A DNA stretch of 23,497 nt, from contig DAIMNI010000032.1 in NCBI GenBank assembly GCA_036720245.1, positions 1 through 23,497 on the forward strand, given 5' to 3'. Below are positions 4,578 to 12,594 of the stretch, in pieces. Position 1 is the first letter of the stretch. Each line of letters opens with the position of its first letter. Position numbers and translations under genes: made by a program. The notes beneath the pieces are model-generated. The model worked only from the letters and a program-made list of their open reading frames with translations. It was not told where the DNA came from and made no database searches. This stretch comes from JAAZMA01 sp036720245 (GTDB lineage Bacteria; Bacillota; Clostridia; Tissierellales; Tepidimicrobiaceae).

Positions 4578-6677
4578 ATGTCTACTCATTTAAATCCGCA
4601 AATAGAATCTAAAAATCTTTTAAGGCTAACTACAGTGTTATATGTAGATTCAGCAGTGGCATATAACTTTAACCAAGAAACAGTAATTACAAAAACTATA
4701 GAATCCATATTTATAGGTAACCATAATAGTGAACTATCAGCTAATGATATTTCTACAATAATAAAAGAAGATTATAAAATGAATTTTGAACCAGAAACTA
4801 TTGTTTCTTTAGTTTCAAAATCTAGTAATTTTAATTCAGAAAGGCTATTAGATTATTCGCATGACCATAAAAAATACATACTCTTTAACCTCAATAATGA
4901 TTATTTCTTTAACCTTTGTCGGAGTGCGAAGCCTAATTACCTAGATACAATTATTAGGCAGCTGTATAAGGAAAATAGGCTTAACCCATTTTTTAAAGGA
5001 CATAATTTCAAATCCATTGAATCTATTATATATAAATTTTTATATAATGTCTTTGCTAAAAATTTTAGTAATTTTAGCTATCTTATATCTGAAACCGATG
5101 CACTGGATAATAAATTTTTAAAAACACTATCACAGACATCTATGAAAGATGTTGTTAATAAGGATGAAATTTTTATAGTTAACTCTTTTTTAGATTATGA
5201 GGATCCTCATAAAAATAAAATCATTTTCGATATTGCTACTTTAGCATTTGAATATTGTGCCACAATAGGAGTTGCTGATAAAAATTTAATTAACAATATT
5301 GAATATCTGAATAAAAACTTTTATTTAGATACAAACATTTTGTATAGAGTGCTAGGGATAAATGGATATGACAGGATGAATAAGACAAAAGTATTTATAA
5401 ATAAATGTATAGAAAGTGGCCAAGATCTTTTTATAACTGATGCTACTTTGAAAGAGTTCCAAGAAAGCATCAACTATAACTGTGGGCTTTTAGATATGTA
5501 TTCTCCTAATGCTAATCTTGAAACATACGACACCATTGGGAATGATGAAATGACCAGACATTATTTTGAATTAAAAAAGAAGCTAAACATTTCCTCCCAA
5601 CAATATAAAGCCAATATTCTGAGAGAACTTGATGAATTTATCAATGAAAACAATGTGCGTATTGTAAAAACAATAAAGCTAAACATTGAAAGCCATAAGT
5701 CCATTATAAACGGGTTTGCATCTAGCTTAAGGGATTTTACTAGTAAATCTGAGAATCCAAAGTCTAAAACTAGGGCTATGCATGATGCATGGGTTTTTTA
5801 TTACTTATATATCCAGAATTCAGATGATTGCCAATTAAAACATGATTATAAATATAAGATGATTACCACTGATGAACAACTAATTAATTGGGAAAAAGAT
5901 TTGCCAAATTCCTATAAAAATATATGCATTAAGCCTTCAGATTGGTTAAGCTTTTTGCTTAGATATATCTCAACTACAGATGATGATTTTGAGAGTTTCG
6001 TTAGTTTTTTAAAGCTTAATTATCATCGTGAATCTTATTTTGATGGACAAACAATAGCTATAATAGTTAATGAAGCTACTAAACATAATGCCCACATTGA
6101 AGCTCAAAAAGAAATAATAAATTTCTCCTTAGCAAATAGTTATGATGAAATTCAAAAACTACAAGATTCAAGGGATTATAGTGCGATTGCTAAAGTTATA
6201 GAAAATGATACAATAAAATATATGGAACAAAATCACCAGAATGAAATAGGGCAGTTAAATAAAGAGCTTGCTGAAAGTACTAACCAAACTGAAAGGATTA
6301 TTGATGAGAAAGATCGGTTAGAAAAAGAAAATGAGGATTATAGGCTTAGATTAGATAAATCTGAAAAAGACAAGACTATACTTATCTATAATGATTTGAA
6401 AAAAACAACTAATAGCCTATTGAAAGATCTAGTAATTAAATGGGTGATATTTTTAATTATATCTATTGGGCTAGTTTTAATGCCAAAGAAAACTATTCTG
6501 AGGCACTTAAATTTTGAACTTCCCCAGACAATCTTAGCCACATTGCTAACACATATTGTATTAAGTGCTTTAAGTGGTATGTTTGCAAAAATAAAAGAAA
6601 TCAATATCCCAACTTATAGTAGTTATAAAAAAGCAAAAAAACAGTATGAAGACTATAAACGAGATAATAATCTATAA
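4578..6677 (+). CDS. PIN-like nuclease domain, coiled coil, two C-terminal membrane helices (699 aa)
   Basis: The start is ATG 4578 behind AAAGGGGG. Residues 1-240 are a helical N-terminal region without a recognised fold. Residues about 245-460 look like a PIN-type nuclease: 'FYLDTNILYRVL' (Asp251), 'LFITDATLKEFQESI' (Glu293), 'MHDAWVFYYL' (Asp403) and 'KMITTDEQLINW' (Asp432) supply the four acidic positions that bind metal in PIN ribonucleases. A coiled coil follows at about 550-605, then two hydrophobic segments at about 620-636 and 651-670, then a basic tail. This suggests a membrane-anchored ribonuclease with the catalytic domain in the cytoplasm. It follows two coiled-coil genes and faces a 47-aa membrane peptide whose stop abuts its own. 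I know of no characterised protein with this architecture; an abortive-infection role is inference from location and design. Confidence 0.8.
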   Translation: MSTHLNPQIESKNLLRLTTVLYVDSAVAYNFNQETVITKTIESIFIGNHNSELSANDISTIIKEDYKMNFEPETIVSLVSKSSNFNSERLLDYSHDHKKYILFNLNNDYFFNLCRSAKPNYLDTIIRQLYKENRLNPFFKGHNFKSIESIIYKFLYNVFAKNFSNFSYLISETDALDNKFLKTLSQTSMKDVVNKDEIFIVNSFLDYEDPHKNKIIFDIATLAFEYCATIGVADKNLINNIEYLNKNFYLDTNILYRVLGINGYDRMNKTKVFINKCIESGQDLFITDATLKEFQESINYNCGLLDMYSPNANLETYDTIGNDEMTRHYFELKKKLNISSQQYKANILRELDEFINENNVRIVKTIKLNIESHKSIINGFASSLRDFTSKSENPKSKTRAMHDAWVFYYLYIQNSDDCQLKHDYKYKMITTDEQLINWEKDLPNSYKNICIKPSDWLSFLLRYISTTDDDFESFVSFLKLNYHRESYFDGQTIAIIVNEATKHNAHIEAQKEIINFSLANSYDEIQKLQDSRDYSAIAKVIENDTIKYMEQNHQNEIGQLNKELAESTNQTERIIDEKDRLEKENEDYRLRLDKSEKDKTILIYNDLKKTTNSLLKDLVIKWVIFLIISIGLVLMPKKTILRHLNFELPQTILATLLTHIVLSALSGMFAKIKEINIPTYSSYKKAKKQYEDYKRDNNL

Positions 6678-6821
6678 TTAACTATTGTCGGAATGTTTTA
6701 GTTTTAAAATATCTTCTTTTAAAAGTTCAATCTCTATATATAGTTTATAAACATAGCCTATTGTGGCAAAAAGTAATAATATTATTATACTTAATGTTAA
6801 ATTTATTGTTGAAAATACCAT
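6678..6821 (-). CDS. small membrane peptide, 47 aa
   Basis: A 47-codon frame starts at ATG 6821 with a perfect GGAGGTG ribosome binding site. Residues 4-25 (STINLTLSIIILLLFATIGY) are one hydrophobic helix. They are followed by a charged amphipathic helix (KLYIEIELLKEDILKLKHSD). Its stop codon directly abuts the stop of the PIN/membrane gene on the other strand, with no base between. Size and layout fit a single-pass accessory or type I toxin-like peptide, or a partner of the membrane anchor of the PIN protein. No antisense RNA is evident. It has its own extended -10 promoter inside a palindrome at 6850-6864. Confidence 0.6.
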   Translation of the reverse strand: MVFSTINLTLSIIILLLFATIGYVYKLYIEIELLKEDILKLKHSDNS

Positions 6822-6849
6822 AAGATTCACCTCCAAAATATATCCACTA

Positions 6850-6864
6850 ATGCTATTATAGCAT
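6850..6864 (-). promoter_or_regulatory. extended -10 promoter within a palindrome
   Basis: On the minus strand TGCTATAATAGC contains an extended -10 element (TGCTATAAT, TATAAT at 6856-6861) 35 bp upstream of the 47-aa gene. It is embedded in ATGCTAT-T-ATAGCAT, 7-bp arms that are perfect apart from the centre base, so a dimeric repressor could block it. No good -35 is seen, which suits an extended -10 promoter. Confidence 0.5.
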
Positions 6865-6961
6865 AGTCTTTATTATTAATTATGATTATTGCCATGAAAA
6901 AAGAACTTAAACCTTATAATTATAATGTAATAACAATTTAACTTAATCTAGGAGTGATCCA

Positions 6962-8599
6962 ATGAAAATAGCAATATACTCCCGAAAATCCAAATTCACC
7001 GGCAAAGGTGATTCCATAAAAAATCAAATACAATTATGCAAAGAATACATATACAAAAATTTCAACTCCACTGATGAAGATATAATCATCTATGAAGATG
7101 AAGGCTTTTCAGGTGGTACTACTGATAGGCCACAGTTTAAACTTATGATGAAAGATGCTAAGGCTAAGAAATTTGATGTATTAGTATGCTATAGATTGGA
7201 TAGAATTAGTAGAAATATAGCAGATTTCTCCAATCTCATAGAAGATCTACAGGAGAATGATATAGCCTTTGTATCTATTAGGGAGCAATTTGATACTTCT
7301 ACTCCCATGGGAAGGGCCATGATGTATATAGCTAGTGTATTCGCCCAACTAGAAAGAGAAACTATTGCAGAAAGAATTAGGGATAATATGCTGCAATTGG
7401 CCAAGACTGGCAGGTGGCTTGGTGGTATTACTCCTACTGGGTTTGATTCTGAGGAAGTTATATACATAGATCCTAATGGTAAAGAAAGAAAAATATTTAA
7501 ACTTACACCTATAGCTAATGAAATAAAAGTTGTTAAACTAATATATAAAAAATTCTTAGAATTAGACTCATTAACTCAACTAGAAACATTTTGTATACAG
7601 AATAATATTAAAACCAAAAATGGCAATGATTATACTAGATTTACTTTAAGATCCATTTTAACTAATCCTGTATATGCTATGGCCGATAAGGATACATATA
7701 ATTACTTCATTGATAATGATTATGAAATATATGCCAATTTAAATCAATTTATAGGTAAAAAAGGTATTATGGCATATAATAAGACTATTCAAAAGAAAAA
7801 CACTACTAATAAGCTTAGAGATAACTCAGAATGGATTATAGCAGTAGGAAAACATCCTGGAATAATAAAAGGTAGTGATTGGGTGAAGGTGCAAAATATG
7901 ATAGAAAGAAATAAATCTAAAACCTTTAGAAAAGTTAAAAATTCAGAATCCCTTTTATCTGGAATATTAAGATGTGATAATTGTGGCAGTTTTATGAGGC
8001 CTAAAATGGGACGTGTTAATAAGGATGGGGTCCAGGCATTTTATTATATTTGTGAATTAAAAGAAAAGAGTAAAAGAGAAAAATGTGATATTAAAAATAT
8101 AAAGGGTAATGATCTAGACCAACTTGTTATAGATGAGATTAAAAAACTATCCTATGAAGGCTCTAGCCTTTCAAATAAGATAGATAATGATAGGATTAAT
8201 ATAACTAGTACCCAAAGTAGTTTAAAGGCTGAAATAGGCGAAATAAAGGCTAGCATAGATAATAATGATAAAGCTATAGCTAATTTAGTAAATTCTTTAT
8301 CAGAAGGCCCAGAGTCTAATGCTACTAAATATATAATAGGTCAAATAGATGAATTGGATAAGGAAAATGCAAAATTAAAAGAAAGGCTACTGAGTTTACA
8401 AGAAAAAGCAGATGCTAGTTCTTTAAAGAAAGATGATATAGATTTAATGGATGATATTATGACTAAATTTGCTAGTATGATAGATGATGCAGATGTAATA
8501 GGCAAAAGAAACTTAATTCGTTCTATAGTAGATAAAATTACCTGGGATGGAGAGGATATAGACATTATTATGTTTGGGGCTGATTCTAGAAAAAAGTAG
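6962..8599 (+). CDS. spoIVCA: large serine recombinase of the sigK-intervening element
   Basis: A 545-aa large serine recombinase that should excise the element and rejoin sigK. The N-terminal catalytic domain (1-150) begins MKIAIYSRKS, with Ser10 as the probable nucleophile, and includes 'DVLVCYRLDRISRN' and 'FAQLERETIAERIRDNM'. A recombinase DNA-binding domain follows (GRWLGGITPTGF onward). Next come a zinc ribbon near residues 335-385 (LRCDNCG with a later CELK...KCD pair) and a C-terminal coiled coil (about 405-485). ATG 6962 has GGAGTGATCC upstream. It converges on the sigK 5' half and ends about 24 bp before the junction, the position of spoIVCA in B. subtilis. The symbol is given by context; homology alone only says large serine recombinase. 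No clear sigma-E promoter is visible upstream. Confidence 0.9.
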   Translation: MKIAIYSRKSKFTGKGDSIKNQIQLCKEYIYKNFNSTDEDIIIYEDEGFSGGTTDRPQFKLMMKDAKAKKFDVLVCYRLDRISRNIADFSNLIEDLQENDIAFVSIREQFDTSTPMGRAMMYIASVFAQLERETIAERIRDNMLQLAKTGRWLGGITPTGFDSEEVIYIDPNGKERKIFKLTPIANEIKVVKLIYKKFLELDSLTQLETFCIQNNIKTKNGNDYTRFTLRSILTNPVYAMADKDTYNYFIDNDYEIYANLNQFIGKKGIMAYNKTIQKKNTTNKLRDNSEWIIAVGKHPGIIKGSDWVKVQNMIERNKSKTFRKVKNSESLLSGILRCDNCGSFMRPKMGRVNKDGVQAFYYICELKEKSKREKCDIKNIKGNDLDQLVIDEIKKLSYEGSSLSNKIDNDRINITSTQSSLKAEIGEIKASIDNNDKAIANLVNSLSEGPESNATKYIIGQIDELDKENAKLKERLLSLQEKADASSLKKDDIDLMDDIMTKFASMIDDADVIGKRNLIRSIVDKITWDGEDIDIIMFGADSRKK

Positions 8600-8640
8600 G
8601 GGAAATGTTTCCAGAGTGTTACTATAGCATTTTCAATACA
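8600..8640. other. element/sigK junction, candidate attachment half-site
   Basis: sigK coding homology (minus strand Cys-Ile-Glu-Asn-Ala-Ile, 8623-8640) gives way here to codons unlike any sigma factor (Val-Thr-Leu-Trp-Lys). In this interval lie the recombinase stop (8597-8599) and a short imperfect palindrome (GGAAATGTTTCC, 8600-8611). The crossover must be near 8620-8630. The precise core cannot be read without the other end. Confidence 0.6.
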
Positions 8641-8970
8641 TCTTGCAGCATAAGTTGCTAATCTTGTTCCCTTATTTATATCAAATGTAGAAATAGCCTT
8701 AATTAATCCTATTGTGCCTATGGATATTAAATCGTCAATATCCTTTCCCGTATTATTGTATTTTTTCACTATATGTGCAACTAATCTAAGATTTCTTTCC
8801 ACTAGAATATTTCTTGCCCTTTCATCGCCTTCCATAAAAAGTTTTAAATAGTATTCCTCTTCTTCTTTGGTAAGAGGATTTGGAAAAGAACTGCTACTAG
8901 ATATATATCCTGTAAATATTAAAAAGGGTTCCAATAAACCCCCTAAAGAAATTATAAGCTGACCTAACAT
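8623..8970 (-). CDS. sigK: pro-sigma-K, 5' half only (116 codons), disrupted by element
   Basis: sigK encodes the late mother-cell sigma factor of sporulation. The visible part has the hydrophobic pro-sequence (MLGQLIISLGGLLEPFLIF) removed from B. subtilis SigK by SpoIVFB, then region 2 of a sigma-70 factor: RARNILVERNLRLVAHIVKK, DIDDLISIGTIGLIKAIST and the core motif TRLATYAARCIENA. Promoter-binding regions 3 and 4 are missing. The frame opens at GTG 8988, but ATG 8970 is chosen because GGGGGTG lies 6 nt upstream of it. After codon 116 the frame runs on into antisense of the recombinase, giving a non-sigma tail. The split falls at about the same codon as in B. subtilis. Active SigK therefore needs excision of the element in the mother cell. 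Confidence 0.9.
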
Positions 8971-9001
8971 AAGGAACACCCCCGCCACTATCCCATATTA
9001 A

Positions 9002-9009
9002 ATTATATG
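9002..9009 (-). promoter_or_regulatory. possible sigma-E-type -10 for sigK
   Basis: The minus-strand octamer CATATAAT, 32 bp upstream of the sigK ATG, is one base from the sigma-E -10 consensus CATACAAT and would give a leader of about 25 nt. No convincing -35 is seen, so this is tentative. SigE control of sigK is established in B. subtilis. Confidence 0.35.
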
Positions 9010-9035
9010 TCTAAAGGATAGTTGTGGTGCCAGTC

Positions 9036-10691
9036 CTATCTATTAATCTTATAAATTTCTTTTGCTATTTTTTCAAAAATAGGTGCTGCCGTTTTTGAGC
9101 CAGATATTCCCTCTTCTGTAAATACAGTGATAATATATTTTGGGTCTTTTTCTGGAAAAAATCCTGAGAACCAGCCATGAATAGTCATTTTTCTATTAAG
9201 TGTTGCCTGGGCTGAACCAGTTTTTCCCCCTCCCCCTCCTATCTCTCTTAAATCAATGTTTTGAGCTGTTCCCTTCTTTATTACGCTAATTAAATATTCT
9301 TGACATATTTTGCAAATATCTTCTGATAATATCCTTTTATCCTCATCTTTATAGTATTTTTTAATCATATCACCATTGCTATTTGTAATGCCTTCAATTA
9401 TACTTATATCCTTTTTTATTCCATTATTAGCTACAATCATCATCATATTTGTAATTTGTAAAGGTGTTGCTTCTATGCTTCCCTGTCCAATAGAAATATT
9501 ACCAATGACTGGACCTTGTATTTCTGTTCCTGATGGAAGATTTCCTGCTACTTCTTCTACTAGGCCAATATTTACTTTTTCTCCAAAACCTAATCTCTTT
9601 GCCATATCTATAATTTTTTCACTTCCTAATTCCCTGCCTAATTGAATAAACACAGAATTACAGGATTTTGAAAAAGCCTCATTTAAATCTAAATAGCCAT
9701 GACCATGTATATTGTTACATTTCATAGTAACATCATTAATTTCCTCATATCCTTTACAATAAAATAATCTATTTTGAAAATCCATATTTTCTTCTAAAGT
9801 AGCCAATAATACTACTACTTTAAATAAAGAACCTGGTGGATATGCCGCTTGAATAGCCTTATTATAAAGTGCCATATCTTCCCTTTTAAAATATTCATCT
9901 ATATCCTCTGGATTAAAATTAGGACGACTAGCCATTGCCAATATATCTCCAGTATCTACATGGGTAACAATAACAGCGCCATTTGCTTTTTCCTCATCTA
10001 GTATATTTTCTACAATCTTTTGTATATTATAGTCTATAGTAAGTTTAACCCCATTGGGACTATTGGGATCTATTTCTTTCCCTACAGTGTATTCTCCACC
10101 CAAAATAATATTTTTTCTATCATCAGTCTCTAAAAACAAGCTGCCACTATCTACTGCACCTAATATTTCATCATAGGTTTTTTCTATTCCAGTCTCCCCT
10201 CTATTTTCCGATTTATTAATATATCCAATCACATGAGATAAAATATTTTCCTTATTATATCTATAAACTTTATTAGCAAAATAAATATCTTTATTATTTT
10301 CCATACTTAATGAATTAGGTTTTAAAGGAATAGCAACTATATTTTCTTCGCCTCTTAGATATTCTTCTAATTCCTCCCTATTTAATTCGCTATTTTTCAA
10401 AATAAAATCTTTTAAATATTTATTGTTTTCAATAGCACTTTTATATAGAAAACCAAATAAAACTTTATCTTTATTAGTCAAAGGAATTAGATTTCTATCA
10501 TAAATAGTTCCCCTATTGGAATCTAATTTTATTTCCTTTCCCCTTTGTTTTAATGCTAAAAGTTTCAATTCTTCATGTTGTTTTATTTGAAACCAATAAA
10601 GTCTTCCAATTAATATGGAGAAAGCCACAAAAAAAATTAGTATCAAGTTTATAATTCTAGTATGGATAATGTTTTCTTTAAATCTTTTCAT
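9036..10691 (-). CDS. class B penicillin-binding protein (PBP2/SpoVD-like transpeptidase), 551 aa
   Basis: A membrane-anchored D,D-transpeptidase that cross-links peptidoglycan. There is a short cytoplasmic tail, a membrane helix at residues 13-31 and a PBP dimer domain (LDSNRGTIYDRN at 57-68). The transpeptidase domain has all three motifs: Ser288-Leu-Phe-Lys291, Ser343-Cys-Asn345 and Lys490-Thr-Gly. At 551 aa it is short for the family and lacks PASTA domains. It lies directly upstream of sigK on the same strand, so a role in spore cortex or septal synthesis is attractive, but PbpA/MrdA-type elongation function is equally possible. Its Shine-Dalgarno GGGAGG lies inside the terminator hairpin that follows udk. 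Confidence 0.9.
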   Translation of the reverse strand: MKRFKENIIHTRIINLILIFFVAFSILIGRLYWFQIKQHEELKLLALKQRGKEIKLDSNRGTIYDRNLIPLTNKDKVLFGFLYKSAIENNKYLKDFILKNSELNREELEEYLRGEENIVAIPLKPNSLSMENNKDIYFANKVYRYNKENILSHVIGYINKSENRGETGIEKTYDEILGAVDSGSLFLETDDRKNIILGGEYTVGKEIDPNSPNGVKLTIDYNIQKIVENILDEEKANGAVIVTHVDTGDILAMASRPNFNPEDIDEYFKREDMALYNKAIQAAYPPGSLFKVVVLLATLEENMDFQNRLFYCKGYEEINDVTMKCNNIHGHGYLDLNEAFSKSCNSVFIQLGRELGSEKIIDMAKRLGFGEKVNIGLVEEVAGNLPSGTEIQGPVIGNISIGQGSIEATPLQITNMMMIVANNGIKKDISIIEGITNSNGDMIKKYYKDEDKRILSEDICKICQEYLISVIKKGTAQNIDLREIGGGGGKTGSAQATLNRKMTIHGWFSGFFPEKDPKYIITVFTEEGISGSKTAAPIFEKIAKEIYKINR

Positions 10692-10731
10692 AAAAAACCT
10701 CCCTACTTTATTGTTGCCAATAAATAGGGAG
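10692..10731 (-). terminator. terminator after udk whose 3' arm contains the PBP ribosome binding site
   Basis: On the minus strand CTCCCTA (10725-10731) pairs with TAGGGAG (10699-10705). The inner stem TTTATTG/CAATAAA closes a 4-nt loop. A G and six Ts follow, and the T tract runs straight into the ATG at 10691. The GGGAGG that must serve as the PBP Shine-Dalgarno is the 3' arm of the stem, so folding would both end transcription and hide the translation start. Confidence 0.7.
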
Positions 10732-10739
10732 CTTATTAA

Positions 10740-11360
10740 TTATTTTTCCAATATAGAGTTTATTTTTGTAGCTATTATATCTATAGCCACCTTATTATAT
10801 CCACCCTCTGGAATTATTATATCTGCATATTTTTTACTAGGTTCTACAAACTGAAGATGGGCAGGCCTTACGGTTGCCATATATTGCTCTATTACAGAAT
10901 CGAGAGTCCTCCCTCTCTCCTTTATATCCCTTTCTATTCTTCTAATAACCCGTACATCCGAATCTGTATCTACAAAAATTTTAATATCACACAAGTTTCT
11001 AATATCCTCATCATTCAATATTAGAATTCCTTCTAAAATTATAATATCTTTTGGGTATACGGTTATAGTCTCCTCTTTTCTAGTATGCTTTTCAAAATCG
11101 TAAATGGGCTTTTCTATAGCCTTATTATCCAACAAATCCTTTAAATGTTCGATTAAAAGTTCATTATCAAAAGCAAAGGGATGATCATAATTAGTATTTA
11201 TCCTTTCCTTAAAGGTCAAATGGCTTTGGTTTTTATAATAAGAATCCTGTTCAATAATAGCTACATTTTTATCCTGTATAGATTTTAATATTTCTTTAGA
11301 TACTGTAGATTTTCCAGAACCTGTCCCACCTGTAATTCCTATAAGTATTGGCTTATTCAT
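10740..11360 (-). CDS. udk: uridine kinase
   Basis: Phosphorylates uridine and cytidine to UMP and CMP in pyrimidine salvage. The P-loop GGTGSGKS is at residues 11-18. Other family motifs are 'EQDSYYKNQSHLTF' (nucleoside-binding Asp/Tyr), 'NYDHPFAFD', 'ILEGILIL' (Walker B-like) and 'RRIERDIKERGRTLDSVIEQ' (lid). The length of 206 aa is normal. ATG 11360 follows GGGAGG. It starts 4 bp after the stop of the U32 gene and belongs to the conserved trmR-trhP-udk cluster known from B. subtilis (yrrM-yrrN-yrrO-udk). A terminator follows. Confidence 0.95.
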   Translation of the reverse strand: MNKPILIGITGGTGSGKSTVSKEILKSIQDKNVAIIEQDSYYKNQSHLTFKERINTNYDHPFAFDNELLIEHLKDLLDNKAIEKPIYDFEKHTRKEETITVYPKDIIILEGILILNDEDIRNLCDIKIFVDTDSDVRVIRRIERDIKERGRTLDSVIEQYMATVRPAHLQFVEPSKKYADIIIPEGGYNKVAIDIIATKINSILEK

Positions 11361-11364
11361 GTAT

Positions 11365-12594
11365 TTAATCCTCCCTTAATTTTCTAATAATATCGTATTT
11401 CTCCACTTCTTCCCTCATTTCAATTTTAATAATTTGTTGAGGATGAGGGGCTACCTCTATTTCATTTCCTTCTTCATCCCATATTTTCTCTATTGCCTGG
11501 GAAAAATAATTTTTATTTGGGCCAAATATTTCTATGGTATCTCCTTTGAACATTCTATTTCTTTGCTCTATTGTAGCCAATTTAGTATCTTTATTATAAT
11601 CTAATATTAGACCTACAAAATCATAGCCACGAATATAAGAACTAGTAGTATACACCTGATCATCTTCTGTAGGTTTTCTAAAATAAAAGCCAGTAGTAAA
11701 ATCTCTATGACTTACCTTTTTTATTTCATCTAATAAACTTTCATTAAATTTATAATTTTCGGGATCTCTATAATATTCATCTATTGCCATTCTATAGGAT
11801 CTAATAACTGTTGCCACATAATATGAAGATTTTACCCTACCTTCAATTTTAAAAGATTTAATTCCTGCATTGATCAATTTATCTATATGCTCTAACATAC
11901 ATAAATCCTTAGAATTCATTATAAAGGTACCTTTTTCGTCCTCGAAAACAGGAAAATATTCACCTGGCCTTTTTTCTTCTACTAAACGATACTTCCATCT
12001 ACAAGCTTGAGCACAATCCCCCATATTTGCATCCCTACCTGTCATGTAATTGCTAAGCAAACATCTTCCAGAATAAGAAATACACATTGCTCCATGAATA
12101 AAAACTTCTATTTCCAAGTCCTTAGGAACCCTCTCTATTATTTCTTCAATTTCCTTTAAAGATAGTTCCCGGGCTAAAACAATTCTTCTAATACCTAATT
12201 CGTACCAAAACATTATGGTTTCATAATTTGTTACACTGGCCTGTGTACTTAAATGTATGGGAAGCTCTGGAGTAGTTTTCCTAATAATAGAAAAAATACC
12301 TGGATCTGATACTATTACCCCATCTATATTATTATTATATAATTCCAATACATAATCTTCTAATCCCTGTAGATCTTCATTATGTGGAATAATATTCATG
12401 GTTACATATATTTTTTTGTTTCTGCTATGAGCAAATTCTACTCCTTCTTTTATTTCCTCCATAGTAAAATTTTTAGAGGCGGTTCTAAGGCCAAAGGCCT
12501 CTCCTCCAAGATATACTGCATCAGCCCCATACATTATGGCCATTTTTAATTTTTCCAAATCTCCTGCTGGTGCTAATAATTCTATTTTTTCCAA
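11365..12594 (-). CDS. trhP: U32 peptidase-family tRNA hydroxylation protein (TrhP-like)
   Basis: A 409-aa protein of the 'peptidase U32' family, whose members TrhP/YegQ and B. subtilis YrrN/YrrO are needed for 5-hydroxyuridine at tRNA wobble position 34, probably from prephenate. Residues 1-250 form a TIM-barrel-like domain beginning ELLAPAGDLEKL. The family signature HGAMCISYSGRCLLSNYM and the cysteines Cys171, Cys178, Cys194 and Cys198 can hold an iron-sulfur cluster. A C-terminal beta-rich domain follows. The start is TTG 12594 with AGGAG upstream. It overlaps trmR by 13 bp, so the two are translationally coupled. Only one U32 gene is seen here, where B. subtilis has two. Confidence 0.85.
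   Translation of the reverse strand: MEKIELLAPAGDLEKLKMAIMYGADAVYLGGEAFGLRTASKNFTMEEIKEGVEFAHSRNKKIYVTMNIIPHNEDLQGLEDYVLELYNNNIDGVIVSDPGIFSIIRKTTPELPIHLSTQASVTNYETIMFWYELGIRRIVLARELSLKEIEEIIERVPKDLEIEVFIHGAMCISYSGRCLLSNYMTGRDANMGDCAQACRWKYRLVEEKRPGEYFPVFEDEKGTFIMNSKDLCMLEHIDKLINAGIKSFKIEGRVKSSYYVATVIRSYRMAIDEYYRDPENYKFNESLLDEIKKVSHRDFTTGFYFRKPTEDDQVYTTSSYIRGYDFVGLILDYNKDTKLATIEQRNRMFKGDTIEIFGPNKNYFSQAIEKIWDEEGNEIEVAPHPQQIIKIEMREEVEKYDIIRKLRED

Larger units (their letters stand above)
1..8622. mobile_element. skin-like sigK-intervening element (one end, left end outside window)
   Basis: The right boundary is placed where the minus-strand sigK reading frame loses homology (about 8623). A large serine recombinase gene ends only about 24 bp inside that boundary. 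The rest of the element carries XRE regulators, small ORFs, coiled-coil proteins and a PIN/membrane protein, with no capsid, tail or terminase genes visible. The same arrangement, sigK split by an element whose serine recombinase restores it in the mother cell, is established for B. subtilis (SpoIVCA) and C. difficile (CD1231). The other end, with the 3' half of sigK, is not in this window, so size and exact attachment sequence cannot be given. Confidence 0.85.

Noticed and set aside
8341..8622. Continuation of the sigK frame past the junction
   Set aside because: It is antisense to the recombinase C-terminus and has no sigma-factor similarity; it is read-out across the insertion boundary.
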